From: Sphingomonadales bacterium
GTDB taxonomy: Bacteria > Pseudomonadota > Alphaproteobacteria > Sphingomonadales > Sphingomonadaceae
Length of the DNA stretch: 64,000 bases
Reading direction: 5' to 3'
NCBI GenBank assembly: GCA_016714795.1
Contig: JADKCA010000007.1
Coordinates: 1-64,000 of the forward strand
Part shown: positions 9,130 to 17,851 of the stretch, in pieces
How positions within the stretch are numbered: position 1 is the stretch's first letter
Layout: every line of letters begins with the position of its first letter
Made by a program: the position numbers and the translations under genes
The notes under the pieces: generated by a model
Told to the model about the DNA's origin: nothing
The model's input: only the letters and a program-made list of their open reading frames with translations
Database searches by the model: none

Positions 9130-10491
9130 TTAATCAGCGAGTTCCTTGCCGCGCGTTTCTGGCGCGAACCACGCCGCTGCAAGGCCCAGCAGAAAAACCG
9201 AACACATCACCATCGCCGAATAGCGCAGCGGCAGGGGAGACGGATAGCCGCTGAAGACTTGCGTAGTCAGCGCTGCCGAAACAAAGCTGCCCCCCGCTGC
9301 TGCAAAGCGGCCGAGATTATAGCAGAAGGAGACGCCGGTTCCGCGCGATCTCGCGCCGAACAATTCGGGCAGATAGATGGAGAAACCCGCAAACACGCTC
9401 AACTGCGCCGCGCCCATCAGCGGCATCATCCAATAGGCGTCTGCCGGGCTATCCAGATTGGCATAGACGAACAGCGTGACAACAAGTGCACTCGCAAAGC
9501 CGATCAGAAAAGCCGGGCGTCGTCCATAGCGATTGGCGACCCAGGTAAAGGCGATCATGCCGCACATGCCGCCGAGCATCTGCAAAAGATAGGCCCAGTT
9601 CTTCGCACTCGCGACCTGCGCCTTGATCGGGCCATCCGGATCAAGCGCCACAAAATGCGCGGTAAAGGCGGCATCTTGCAAATCGACCGCATACTCGCCA
9701 ATCGCCCACAGCCCGACAACGCCGCCCATCGCCAGCATGGAGCCGATAATCAGATTGCGGCGTTCCTCGCGGTCACCCAGCAAAGTCTTATAGGAGCCAA
9801 GCCAGCCAGCGGGCAATTGGCCATTGGCCTTCAGCTTGAGCCAGGCATCCGACTCCTTAATGAACAGCGCAGAGATGGCGGCAAGGACGATCGGCAACGT
9901 CCCGATGGCGAAGAGCCAGCGCCAGACCGAGTCCGTCGCGATGCTGCCATTGGCCGCTAACCCGTCCACGCCCATTTTGACGACTGCCGCGCTGAGGTTA
10001 CCAACAGTGGAGAGCACTTGCAGCCCGGCCAGCAGCGCAACCCGTGCCGTGCCCGAAAACGTCTCCGCAATGATGGCAACCGCTAGCCCGAATACGCCAC
10101 CAATCCCGAAGCCGGTGATCGCCCGCAATATCGCGAAATGTTCAGCGGTATGGGTGAGCGCGGTTGCGCCGGTGCCCAGAGCGTAAATCAGGATCGAGAT
10201 GTTGAGCAATCGCACGCGGCCAAACTTGTCGCCCAGCGCACCGATGGTCAGGCCACCCACGCCCCAGCCGACCAGAAAAATGGCGGTTACGATCTTGCCA
10301 TAGGCCTGCACGCTCACATCGGTTGAGGGCAGGTCCATCAGGTTGGACAGCGCCGAAATCCGGGCGAGCGAAAAGATGCGCTGATCCAGATTGTCGAACA
10401 GCCAGGCTCCCCCTGCAATGGCGAACACAAGCCATTGGTATCCGCTAATCCCGCGCCACCAAGGGCTGGCGTTCATCTGCTCTTCCGTCAT
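9130..10491 (-). CDS. MFS transporter, sugar/uronate uptake
   Basis: The 453-aa protein has about twelve hydrophobic segments. The MFS signature between segments 2 and 3 (GALGDKFGRVRLL) recurs in the second half (ANRYGRRPAFLIG). The start at 10491 is preceded by GGGAGG at good spacing, better than the upstream in-frame GTG-like options. An insert with AFTAHFVALDPDGPIKAQ lies in the central region. It probably carries the released uronic acid or a small glucuronide across the inner membrane, because it lies between an oxidoreductase and KDG kinase. Substrate is inferred from context only. Confidence 0.85.
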   Translation of the reverse strand: MTEEQMNASPWWRGISGYQWLVFAIAGGAWLFDNLDQRIFSLARISALSNLMDLPSTDVSVQAYGKIVTAIFLVGWGVGGLTIGALGDKFGRVRLLNISILIYALGTGATALTHTAEHFAILRAITGFGIGGVFGLAVAIIAETFSGTARVALLAGLQVLSTVGNLSAAVVKMGVDGLAANGSIATDSVWRWLFAIGTLPIVLAAISALFIKESDAWLKLKANGQLPAGWLGSYKTLLGDREERRNLIIGSMLAMGGVVGLWAIGEYAVDLQDAAFTAHFVALDPDGPIKAQVASAKNWAYLLQMLGGMCGMIAFTWVANRYGRRPAFLIGFASALVVTLFVYANLDSPADAYWMMPLMGAAQLSVFAGFSIYLPELFGARSRGTGVSFCYNLGRFAAAGGSFVSAALTTQVFSGYPSPLPLRYSAMVMCSVFLLGLAAAWFAPETRGKELAD

Positions 10492-10539
10492 GGCTTTCCT
10501 CCCTTTGGCACCCACGCAGGGGCGCTTGTTCTTGTTGTG

Positions 10540-11445
10540 CTAAGACCGTCTGGCCGCTGCAATTTCAGGCGGCGCAGGAATTGCGCCGCGCTGCATCACG
10601 CACCAGCCAGCCAGTTTATGGCCTTCCAGCGCCGCTTCAGTGGTGCTCGCACCGCGCAACCGGGCGGCGAGGTAGCCGCCGTTAAAGGCGTCGCCAGCCC
10701 CGCTTGTATCGACGGGCGGGAGCACCTCTGGTGGCGGCAGGATGATGCCATCGGGCAGGCGGCATCCAGCAGCACCAAGCTTGACGATGGTTTCTGCGCA
10801 ACCAAGACTGGCCCAATGCGCGGCGACCGCGTCTGCATCGCTGACGCCAGAGAGCATCGCCTCATCCTCCAGCGTGGGCAGGCCGATGTCCGCGCACGCA
10901 ATGGCGGCATCGCGTGCTGCGCAGGCGTCTGCTGCACGCTCCCAGAGGCGCGGACGGTAATTGCCGTCAAACGCCACCTTGCCGCCATTGGCGAGAACTT
11001 TGGCAGCGAGCGCGAAGAGTTGCTCGCGCGCGTCATCAGGCAGAATCGCCAGCGTGATGAGCGAGAAACCAAGTAGATCGGCCTGTGTGGCCTTGTCCAG
11101 CGCTTCCTCAATCCCCGCACAGGCGAACAGTCCCCGCGCCGCGCTTTCCCCCCGCCAATAGGTGAAGCTGCGTTCGCCCGCCTCATCGTTGGTGATCGCG
11201 TAGAGGCCGGGATTGCGTGCGGAATCGGTCAGAACCAGCGTAGTATCCAGCCCTTCGGCTGTCCATTGGCGTTTCATGTCATCGCTGAACGGATCGCTGC
11301 CCAGCGCCGTCAGATAGGCCGTGTCGACGCCAGCGCGCGCCAGATGGATCGCGGTGTTGAGCGTATCGCCGCCATAGCCCAGCCGCCAGCCAGAGCTGTC
11401 TTGCGACAGTTCCAGCATGGCTTCTCCGATCAAGACGGCGCGCAT
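10540..11445 (-). CDS. kdgK: 2-dehydro-3-deoxygluconokinase (KDG kinase), PfkB family
   Basis: The 301-aa PfkB-family kinase has the N-terminal GEAMLELS and YGGDTLNTAIHLARAG substrate region and the C-terminal signature DTSGAGDAFNGGYLAARL, with the catalytic Asp in GAGD. It phosphorylates 2-keto-3-deoxygluconate to KDPG with ATP in the cytoplasm. That is the step following mannonate dehydratase, whose gene is two genes upstream in the same direction. The stop of GH79 lies just upstream of its start, consistent with one transcript. KDPG aldolase is not seen in the window. Confidence 0.88.
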   Translation of the reverse strand: MRAVLIGEAMLELSQDSSGWRLGYGGDTLNTAIHLARAGVDTAYLTALGSDPFSDDMKRQWTAEGLDTTLVLTDSARNPGLYAITNDEAGERSFTYWRGESAARGLFACAGIEEALDKATQADLLGFSLITLAILPDDAREQLFALAAKVLANGGKVAFDGNYRPRLWERAADACAARDAAIACADIGLPTLEDEAMLSGVSDADAVAAHWASLGCAETIVKLGAAGCRLPDGIILPPPEVLPPVDTSGAGDAFNGGYLAARLRGASTTEAALEGHKLAGWCVMQRGAIPAPPEIAAARRS

Positions 11446-11448
11446 GGC

Positions 11449-12978
11449 TTAGTTGCAGGCCGCGTTGTTCGCATCCGTCACAGCGACAAAGGCAATCGAT
11501 GTTGCGGGAACAGACAGAGTGCCTTTGACCGGAGCACCATCAAGGCCGTCAATCTCACCCTCTTCATCAATGCTGGGCTGTGTGCCATTGACCTTGACCG
11601 CTTTGCTATCGAGCGGTGCGCCAGTCATCACCCAGGCGCTGGCCTTATCACCCACCGCAAGCGATTGCGCTGCTGTGCCTGTGTTGATGGCAAGCAGGCC
11701 GATGCCGCCCTTGCTGCCCTTAAGGCAGTGCGCATAAAGCCGCAGCTCTGGCGCGGGCGATTTGGGAGAGGCAAGCACCGTCTGCCCCATCGTGCGCGCC
11801 CACAACACGGCGGCCCAGTAATTCGGGCGCGGCGTCATCGTGTCACGCTCGATCAGTGCATAATCAGATGTGGCGAGCGTGTTGTGCAACACCACCTGCA
11901 CGCCCTTTTGCGCGAGAATGCCGTTCTGGTTGAGGTAGCGGAAACTGTCGAGGAAGGTTGAAGCCCAGGGCGAGCCCCCACAGGCTGCTTGTGCGGTTTC
12001 GGTGTTCCAGAGCGGCTTGCCCTTTTCAAACTTGTCGCGCAGCGCTGCATAAAAATCGAAATCGAGCAGAGTGCGATCAAGCCAGCTAGGCTTCAGCGCA
12101 TCCTCCTTGATCGCCGTTCCCATGCCAAAGGCGGCACAGCGCTGCGACACCGAGCCGTAAAAATGATAGCTGACGGCATCAAGGCTGCCGGGATTGCCCG
12201 CCATCATGCTTTCGCTGCTGACATGGCCAACAAGGAAAGGATTATTGGCAGCGGCATGCGCATCGGTGAACAAGCTGCCTTCTCCTGCACCACCCGGCCC
12301 CAGAATCTTCATCTCAGGCAGGGTCTTCTTCGCCCAGTCGCGGAAGGTGCGGAACTCGGCGGCATAGTTTTTGGCACCATAGCCTTTGGGCATGCCAAGC
12401 GCCGCAGCCGGGATATTGGGCTCGTTGAAGAATTCGGCGGCATAAATGGTGCCGCCTTCCGCCTTGGTCAGTTCTGCAACGCGCTGCGCCTGATCGGTTT
12501 TCCAGACACCATCAGGGCCGCGCGTGCCACCGCTTACGGCAAAGCTGGTGACAATCGGGGCGTCAGCCGCCTTGGAAAAGGCAATCACATTCTTCCACTG
12601 CTGGCGGGTCAGCACCTGCTTATACCCTTCGGGCGGGGCGGTGATGTTTTCGCCTTCAGCGGGAAGATAGGTGTTGTTGGACCAGGTGCCGCTGACGCGC
12701 ATCAGCGCCGGGCCGAGATGCTTTGCAATGGCGATAAGCCGCGGATCGGTGAGGTCGAGCGGCGCGCGCTCACGATAAACCTCTCCCTTGGGGCCGCCAT
12801 AAGGGGCCCAGAAGCGGCCGCCGGTGACTTCGACCATCTCTACATTATAGCCCTGAAACCGCTCATCCACCGTGCCGAGCTTTTCAAGGGCAGTCAGGCC
12901 AAGGCCGTCGCTGGGTTGGGTCGCCGCGCAGGCAGACAGCGCCAACAGGCTGGAAGCAGCCAGTGTGAAGCGTTTCAT
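11449..12978 (-). CDS. GH79-like beta-glucuronidase, lipoprotein
   Basis: The start at 12978 (or ATG at 12981) follows AAGGAG and gives a lipoprotein signal peptide, MKRFTLAASSLLALSAC, with a lipobox. The body resembles GH79 (heparanase / beta-glucuronidase): a TIM barrel with the acid/base Glu in EFFNEPN and a candidate nucleophile Glu in WNTETAQ. A C-terminal beta domain follows. It should release glucuronic acid from a glycan in the periplasm, feeding UxaC, UxuB, ManD and KdgK in the same cluster. Length about 510 aa fits the family. The exact linkage and polymer are not determinable, and related clan-A families remain possible. Confidence 0.75.
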   Translation of the reverse strand: MKRFTLAASSLLALSACAATQPSDGLGLTALEKLGTVDERFQGYNVEMVEVTGGRFWAPYGGPKGEVYRERAPLDLTDPRLIAIAKHLGPALMRVSGTWSNNTYLPAEGENITAPPEGYKQVLTRQQWKNVIAFSKAADAPIVTSFAVSGGTRGPDGVWKTDQAQRVAELTKAEGGTIYAAEFFNEPNIPAAALGMPKGYGAKNYAAEFRTFRDWAKKTLPEMKILGPGGAGEGSLFTDAHAAANNPFLVGHVSSESMMAGNPGSLDAVSYHFYGSVSQRCAAFGMGTAIKEDALKPSWLDRTLLDFDFYAALRDKFEKGKPLWNTETAQAACGGSPWASTFLDSFRYLNQNGILAQKGVQVVLHNTLATSDYALIERDTMTPRPNYWAAVLWARTMGQTVLASPKSPAPELRLYAHCLKGSKGGIGLLAINTGTAAQSLAVGDKASAWVMTGAPLDSKAVKVNGTQPSIDEEGEIDGLDGAPVKGTLSVPATSIAFVAVTDANNAACN

Positions 12979-13000
12979 CATCTCTCTCCTTTTGGCTGGT

Positions 13001-14209
13001 TTACCAGCTCCACATCGTGCCATCTTCCAGCCGGGCGACTGGCAAATATGCGGGTTTATATGGGTATTTCGCGGCCAGATTCTCATCGATATCGACGCCA
13101 TGGCCGGGCGTATCGCCCACGAACAATTCGCCTTCTTCAAAACGGTAATCATGCGGGAAGACGGCGTCCGTCTCTTCGGTGTGGCGCATATATTCCTGAA
13201 TGCCGAAATTGGGCACCCAGGTGTCGAAATGCAGCGCTGTGCCCATGGTGACTGGTGAAAGATCAGTCGCGCCGTGGCAGCCGGTGCGGATCTGGTAGAG
13301 CGCTGCAAAATCGGCGATCCGACGCAGATGCGTGATCCCGCCCGCACCTACGATGGTAGCACGGATATAATCGATCAGCTGGTTCTGGATCAAATCCTTG
13401 GCATCCCAGATCGTGTTGAAAATCTCACCCACGGCCAGCGGCGTCACCGTGTGCTGGCGCACCAGCTTAAAGGCTTCCTGATTTTCAGCCGGGGTGCAAT
13501 CCTCCAGCCAGAAGAGCTGAAAGGGTTCCAGCATCTTGCCGAGATTGGCGGCTTCCTGCGGCGTATAGCGGTGGTGGCCATCGTGCAGCAGATGATGATC
13601 GAAGCCGTAGGTATCGCGCAGCTTTTCAAACAGCTTGGGCACAGTGTTGAGCGCCTTGCGCGTGTCCCATCCCGTGACCGAAGGGAGTGCGGCGTCTGCG
13701 GGTTCATAAAACAGCTTGCCGCGCCCCACACCATAGGCATCTTTCACGCCGGGAATACCGGTTTGCGCACGGATCGCCTTATACCCCATGTCGATATAAT
13801 GGCCGACAGCCTCCACCGTCTCGCCAATGTCACCACCATTGGCATGACCATAAACCATCACGCCATCGCGGCTGCGGCCGCCCAGCAGATCATATAGCGG
13901 CATGCCCGCCATCTTGGCCTTGATGTCCCACAGCGCGACATCGACGGCAGCAATCGCGCGCATCGTCACCGGGCCGCGCCGCCAGTAAGCCCCCTTGTAC
14001 AGATATTGCCAAATATCCTCGATCCGGCGCGGGTCCATGCCCATTAGGCAGGGGATCACATGATCTTCCAGATAGGAGACGACAGACAGCTCTCGACCGT
14101 TCAGAGTCGCATCGCCAATGCCATAGACGCCCTGATCGGTCTCGATCTTCAAGGTCACAAAATTGCGCCCCGGACAGGTGACAATAACGCGTGCGGCAGT
14201 GATCTTCAT
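13001..14209 (-). CDS. manD: D-mannonate dehydratase (enolase superfamily)
   Basis: The 402-aa protein has the same length as Novosphingobium aromaticivorans ManD. Its key residues fall at the published positions: Arg147, Tyr159, Asp210, His212, Glu236 and Glu262 (metal ligands and acid/base groups), seen in [24 protein letters not shown] and AVGEIF. It dehydrates D-mannonate to 2-keto-3-deoxygluconate in the cytoplasm. It is the first gene of the leftward run, reading away from the GntR regulator. It links fructuronate reductase (UxuB) to KDG kinase. Confidence is high for the family and for high-activity ManD function. Confidence 0.95.
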   Translation of the reverse strand: MKITAARVIVTCPGRNFVTLKIETDQGVYGIGDATLNGRELSVVSYLEDHVIPCLMGMDPRRIEDIWQYLYKGAYWRRGPVTMRAIAAVDVALWDIKAKMAGMPLYDLLGGRSRDGVMVYGHANGGDIGETVEAVGHYIDMGYKAIRAQTGIPGVKDAYGVGRGKLFYEPADAALPSVTGWDTRKALNTVPKLFEKLRDTYGFDHHLLHDGHHRYTPQEAANLGKMLEPFQLFWLEDCTPAENQEAFKLVRQHTVTPLAVGEIFNTIWDAKDLIQNQLIDYIRATIVGAGGITHLRRIADFAALYQIRTGCHGATDLSPVTMGTALHFDTWVPNFGIQEYMRHTEETDAVFPHDYRFEEGELFVGDTPGHGVDIDENLAAKYPYKPAYLPVARLEDGTMWSW

Positions 14210-14254
14210 GGCGCTTTCGATTCCTTTGACCTTACGCTATGTGACAAAAATACG

Positions 14255-14282
14255 CTTGACCAAAATATTTTGGACTGTCAAG
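14255..14282. promoter_or_regulatory. Nested palindromic operator between manD and the GntR gene
   Basis: The divergent 99-bp gap contains the perfect 14-bp palindrome CCAAAATATTTTGG (14260-14273). Around it, CTTGAC (14255-14260) is inverted as GTCAAG (14277-14282). TTGACA on the minus strand within it resembles a -35 box for manD, and TATGAT at 14283-14288 resembles a -10 box for the regulator gene. A two-arm AT-rich palindrome in a divergent promoter is what a FadR/UxuR-type GntR dimer would bind. Binding is inferred. Confidence 0.6.
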
Positions 14283-14308
14283 TATGATGATATTGGTAAG
14301 GCCACTAA

Positions 14309-15052
14309 ATGACGATCCAGGACAGACTCTATCAGGAAATCGCACGCAAGCTCATCGACGCGCTGGCGACGGGCGCGTTCAAGGTGGGCGACCGCCTGCC
14401 TGCCGAGCGCGATCTTTCTGCCGAATATGATGTCAGCCGCCCGACCATCCGCGAGGCGATGATCGCGCTCGAAGTACAAGGTCTGGTCGAGGTGCGTGTT
14501 GGCTCGGGTGCCTATGTCCGCCGCCTGCCGGGCAAGGAGGACATTCCGGGCTTTAATGTGACGGCCTTTGAGCTGACCGAAGCGCGCTTGCTGTTCGAAA
14601 GCGAAGCTGCTGCCCTTGCCGCAACGCAGATCACGGACGAGGAATTGGCCGAACTCGCTCAGCGCGTGAAGGACATTGCACTGGAAAACCAGACCGAGGG
14701 CAGCACCGAAGAGGCCGACCGCGAATTCCATCTCGCTATTGCGCAAGCGACGCGCAACACCGCCGTCTATCAGGCGATTGAAGAGCTGTGGAAATTGCGC
14801 CGCTCCTCGCCCGAAAGTGCGCTGCTCCACGCCAAGGCGCGTTTTGCCAACATCAAGCCCGTGGTTGACGAGCATAGCGCCATCCTGGAGGCGCTGCGCA
14901 ACCGCGATCCCAAGGCCGCGCGGAGTGCCATGCGCACGCATTTGTCATCCGTGCTCGACAGCCTGTTGTTCGCCACGGAGGAAAAGGCTATCGAAGAGGC
15001 GCGCCGGGCCGTCGCAGCCAAGCGCGACCGCTACAACCGGGTAGCCAGCTGA
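14309..15052 (+). CDS. GntR-family (FadR subfamily) regulator of the uronate genes
   Basis: The 247-aa protein has an N-terminal winged helix (residues about 8-75: LPAERDLSAEYDVSRPTIREAM) and a C-terminal all-helical FCD effector domain with metal-site-type His residues (DREFHLAIA, DEHSAILEALRN). UxuR/ExuR-type members of this family repress hexuronate genes and respond to uronic acid intermediates. It is transcribed divergently from manD and directly upstream of uxaC and uxuB, with a nested palindrome between the divergent starts. This fits local control of the glucuronate pathway. The effector is not known. Confidence 0.9.
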   Translation: MTIQDRLYQEIARKLIDALATGAFKVGDRLPAERDLSAEYDVSRPTIREAMIALEVQGLVEVRVGSGAYVRRLPGKEDIPGFNVTAFELTEARLLFESEAAALAATQITDEELAELAQRVKDIALENQTEGSTEEADREFHLAIAQATRNTAVYQAIEELWKLRRSSPESALLHAKARFANIKPVVDEHSAILEALRNRDPKAARSAMRTHLSSVLDSLLFATEEKAIEEARRAVAAKRDRYNRVAS

Positions 15053-15054
15053 TT

Positions 15055-16452
15055 GTGAGACCGCTCGCCCTCCATCCGGACCGGTTATTTCCGGCAGAGG
15101 CGGGCGTCCGCGCTATTGCCCGCAAACTCTATGGCGAAGTGGCGGGCCTGCCCATCATCAGCCCGCATGGCCACACCGATCCTGAATGGTGGGCCACCAA
15201 TGCGTCCTTTGGCAATGCCACCGAACTGCTTCTGCACCCGGATCACTATGTGTTCCGCATGCTGTACTCACAAGGCGTGCCGCTTGAAGCGCTCGGCATC
15301 GGCAACCCGGCAGCGAACCCACGCGAAAGCTGGCGGCTGTTTGCGCAAGCCTATCAGCTGTTTCGCGGCACGCCGTCGCGGATGTGGCTCGATTGGGTGT
15401 TTGCTGAAAGTTTCGGGCTGGATGTGCAACTGAGCGCGGACACATCCGACCACTATTACGACCATATCACGGCAGAGCTGGCGACCAACGCCTTCCGCCC
15501 GCGCGCGCTGTTCGAGCGCTATAATATCGAAGTCATCGCGACGACCGAAAGCCCGCTCGATGATCTGCGGCATCACAAGGCGATCCGGGAAAGCGGGTGG
15601 AAAGGCCGGGTCATCACCGCTTATCGCCCTGATCCTGTCATCGATCCCGAATTTGAGGGGTTTCGCGACAATCTGAAAACATTGTCAGACCTGACAGGAG
15701 AGGATTGCTTCAGCTGGTCCGGCTATCTCGCCGCGCACCGTCAACGCCGGGCCTATTTCGCAGCGATGGGCGCAACCTCGACCGATCATGGCCACTCGAC
15801 GGCGCGCACGGCTGATCTGTCCGCGCCAGAGGCTGAAGCGCTGTTCCGCAAGGTCAGCGCAGGTTCGTTCACGCCTGACGATGCCGAACTGTTCCGCGCG
15901 CAGATGCTCTCTGAAATGGCGGGGATGAGCCTGGAGGACGGTCTGGTGATGCAGCTTCATCCCGGCGTGTATCGCAATCACAACGCCCAAGTGTTTGCGC
16001 GCTTCGGACGCGACAAGGGCGCGGATATTCCGATGCCGTGCGACTATGTCCACGCGCTCCGCCCGCTGCTCAGCAAATATGGCAATGATCCGCGCTTCAG
16101 TTTCATCGTCTTCACATTGGACGAAACCAGCTACGCCCGCGAACTGGCCCCGCTGGCTGGCCATTATCCGGCGATGAAGCTTGGCCCCGCATGGTGGTTT
16201 AACGACAGCCCGGAAGGGATGCGCCGCTTCCGCGAGATGACGACCGAGACGGCAGGCTTCTACAACACGGTGGGTTTCAACGATGACACCCGCGCTTTCC
16301 TCTCCATCCCGGCGCGGCATGATGTGGCGCGGCGGATGGATTGCGGCTGGCTTGCGCAATTGGTGGCTGAACACCGGATGGAAGAGTGGGAGGCTGCCGA
16401 ACTGGCAGTTGATCTCAGCTACAATCTGGCGAAGCGGGCTTATAAATTGTGA
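15055..16452 (+). CDS. uxaC: Uronate isomerase (glucuronate to fructuronate)
   Basis: The 465-aa protein has the amidohydrolase-superfamily uronate isomerase fold with ISPHGHTDPEWW near the N-terminus (metal-site His) and conserved blocks RMLYSQGV, TTESPLDDL, LHPGVYRNH and PAWWFNDSPEGM. It converts D-glucuronate to D-fructuronate, the first intracellular step. The start is GTG at 15055, two bases after the regulator's stop, so translation is likely coupled. Its stop overlaps the uxuB start by 4 bases. Length matches the longer alphaproteobacterial UxaC type. Confidence 0.93.
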   Translation: MRPLALHPDRLFPAEAGVRAIARKLYGEVAGLPIISPHGHTDPEWWATNASFGNATELLLHPDHYVFRMLYSQGVPLEALGIGNPAANPRESWRLFAQAYQLFRGTPSRMWLDWVFAESFGLDVQLSADTSDHYYDHITAELATNAFRPRALFERYNIEVIATTESPLDDLRHHKAIRESGWKGRVITAYRPDPVIDPEFEGFRDNLKTLSDLTGEDCFSWSGYLAAHRQRRAYFAAMGATSTDHGHSTARTADLSAPEAEALFRKVSAGSFTPDDAELFRAQMLSEMAGMSLEDGLVMQLHPGVYRNHNAQVFARFGRDKGADIPMPCDYVHALRPLLSKYGNDPRFSFIVFTLDETSYARELAPLAGHYPAMKLGPAWWFNDSPEGMRRFREMTTETAGFYNTVGFNDDTRAFLSIPARHDVARRMDCGWLAQLVAEHRMEEWEAAELAVDLSYNLAKRAYKL

Positions 16453-17825
16453 GGCTGTCCGCCGCTCAACTCGAAGCGCTTCCCGCCAACATCGCACGGC
16501 CCGGATATGATCGCGACGCGCGCGGCATCGGCATTGTCCATTTCGGCATTGGCGCATTTCACCGCGCACATATGGCGGCCTATACCGATAATGCGATGGC
16601 GGCGGGCGCAGGTGATTGGCGGATATTGGGCGTATCCTTGCGCTCTCCCGCCGTGCGCGATCAGATGCGCCTGCAGGACGGGTTCTACACGCTGGTTGAA
16701 CGCAGCGCGGGAGGCAGCAAGGCGCGGATCATTGGGGCGGTGACCGATGTGCTGGTAGCCTCTGAAGAGCGAGAGCGGCTTAACGCCGCGCTTGCCGCGC
16801 CGACTACCCACATCGCCAGCTTCACCATTACCGAGAAGGGCTATTGCCGCGCGCCTGATGGTTCGCTCGATCTGGCGCTCGCCGATGACCATTCGGCTTT
16901 CAGCTATCTCGCCGAGGCTTTTGCGCGGCGTAAGGCTGCGGCTCTGCCTGGGCTGACCCTGCTCAGCTGCGACAATCTCGCGGGGAATGGCGCGCAGTTG
17001 AAGCGACTGATCGGTGACTATCTGGCCGCGCGTGCCCCAGCGCTGGTTGACTGGTTCGAGGGCCAATGCACCTGCCCCTCCACCATGGTGGACCGCATCG
17101 TGCCCGCTACGACCGATGCAGACCGCGCTGACATCGAAAGCCTGATCGGGTTGCGTGATGAAGCCGCCGTCGTCACCGAACCGTTCAGCCAATGGGTGAT
17201 CGAGGATGATTTCGCTGGCCCGCGCCCGGCGTGGGAACAGCATGGCGCGCAGATCACGTCCGATGTCCATGCCTATGAAACCGCCAAGCTGCGTATGCTC
17301 AACGGTGCGCATTCGGCGCTTGCCTATCTGGGGCTGAAGCGTGGTCATCACTATGTGCATCAGGCGATTGCCGATCCCGCGCTTGCGCCGTTGATTGGTC
17401 AGCTCATGCGTGAGGAAGCGGCGGCCAGCCTGACGCCTGCACCGGGGCAAGACCTGAACGCCTATGCCGACGCGCTGATCGAGCGGTTCAACAACCCCGC
17501 GCTCAACCACCGGCTCGCCCAGATTGCGATGGATGGCAGCCAGAAAATCCCGCAACGCTGGCTGGAGACGCTCGCCTTTCATCAGGCGCATGGTCGGCAA
17601 TGCCCGGCGATCCTGTCTTCCCTTGCGGCATGGCTTGGCCATATCCGGGGAGACAATGGCGCGGTCGATGACCCGCTTGCGCGTGCCTTGAAGGCTGTTT
17701 GGGATCAGGCGGGGACAGACGGCATCGTGCCTGCCCTGTTCGGCCCCGCCACGCTGATGGCGAGCGGCTGGCACCCCTCAGACGCAGAGGCCGCTTTTAT
17801 CCGCGCAGCCATTTGCGCCAATTAA
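16449..17825 (+). CDS. uxuB: Fructuronate reductase / mannitol dehydrogenase family
   Basis: The 458-aa mannitol dehydrogenase-family protein shows the Rossmann-type GIVHFGIGAFHRAHMAAYTD at the N-terminus and the catalytic region around KLRMLNGAHSALAYLG. It reduces fructuronate to D-mannonate using NADH. A GTG start at 16449 overlaps the uxaC stop (ttgtga), so the two are translationally coupled. The product feeds ManD encoded in the divergent operon. A mannitol or tagaturonate dehydrogenase is possible by family, but the setting strongly favours fructuronate reductase. Confidence 0.9.
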   Translation: MRLSAAQLEALPANIARPGYDRDARGIGIVHFGIGAFHRAHMAAYTDNAMAAGAGDWRILGVSLRSPAVRDQMRLQDGFYTLVERSAGGSKARIIGAVTDVLVASEERERLNAALAAPTTHIASFTITEKGYCRAPDGSLDLALADDHSAFSYLAEAFARRKAAALPGLTLLSCDNLAGNGAQLKRLIGDYLAARAPALVDWFEGQCTCPSTMVDRIVPATTDADRADIESLIGLRDEAAVVTEPFSQWVIEDDFAGPRPAWEQHGAQITSDVHAYETAKLRMLNGAHSALAYLGLKRGHHYVHQAIADPALAPLIGQLMREEAAASLTPAPGQDLNAYADALIERFNNPALNHRLAQIAMDGSQKIPQRWLETLAFHQAHGRQCPAILSSLAAWLGHIRGDNGAVDDPLARALKAVWDQAGTDGIVPALFGPATLMASGWHPSDAEAAFIRAAICAN

Positions 17826-17851
17826 CCCAGATTGATCGACGGAGAGAGATT

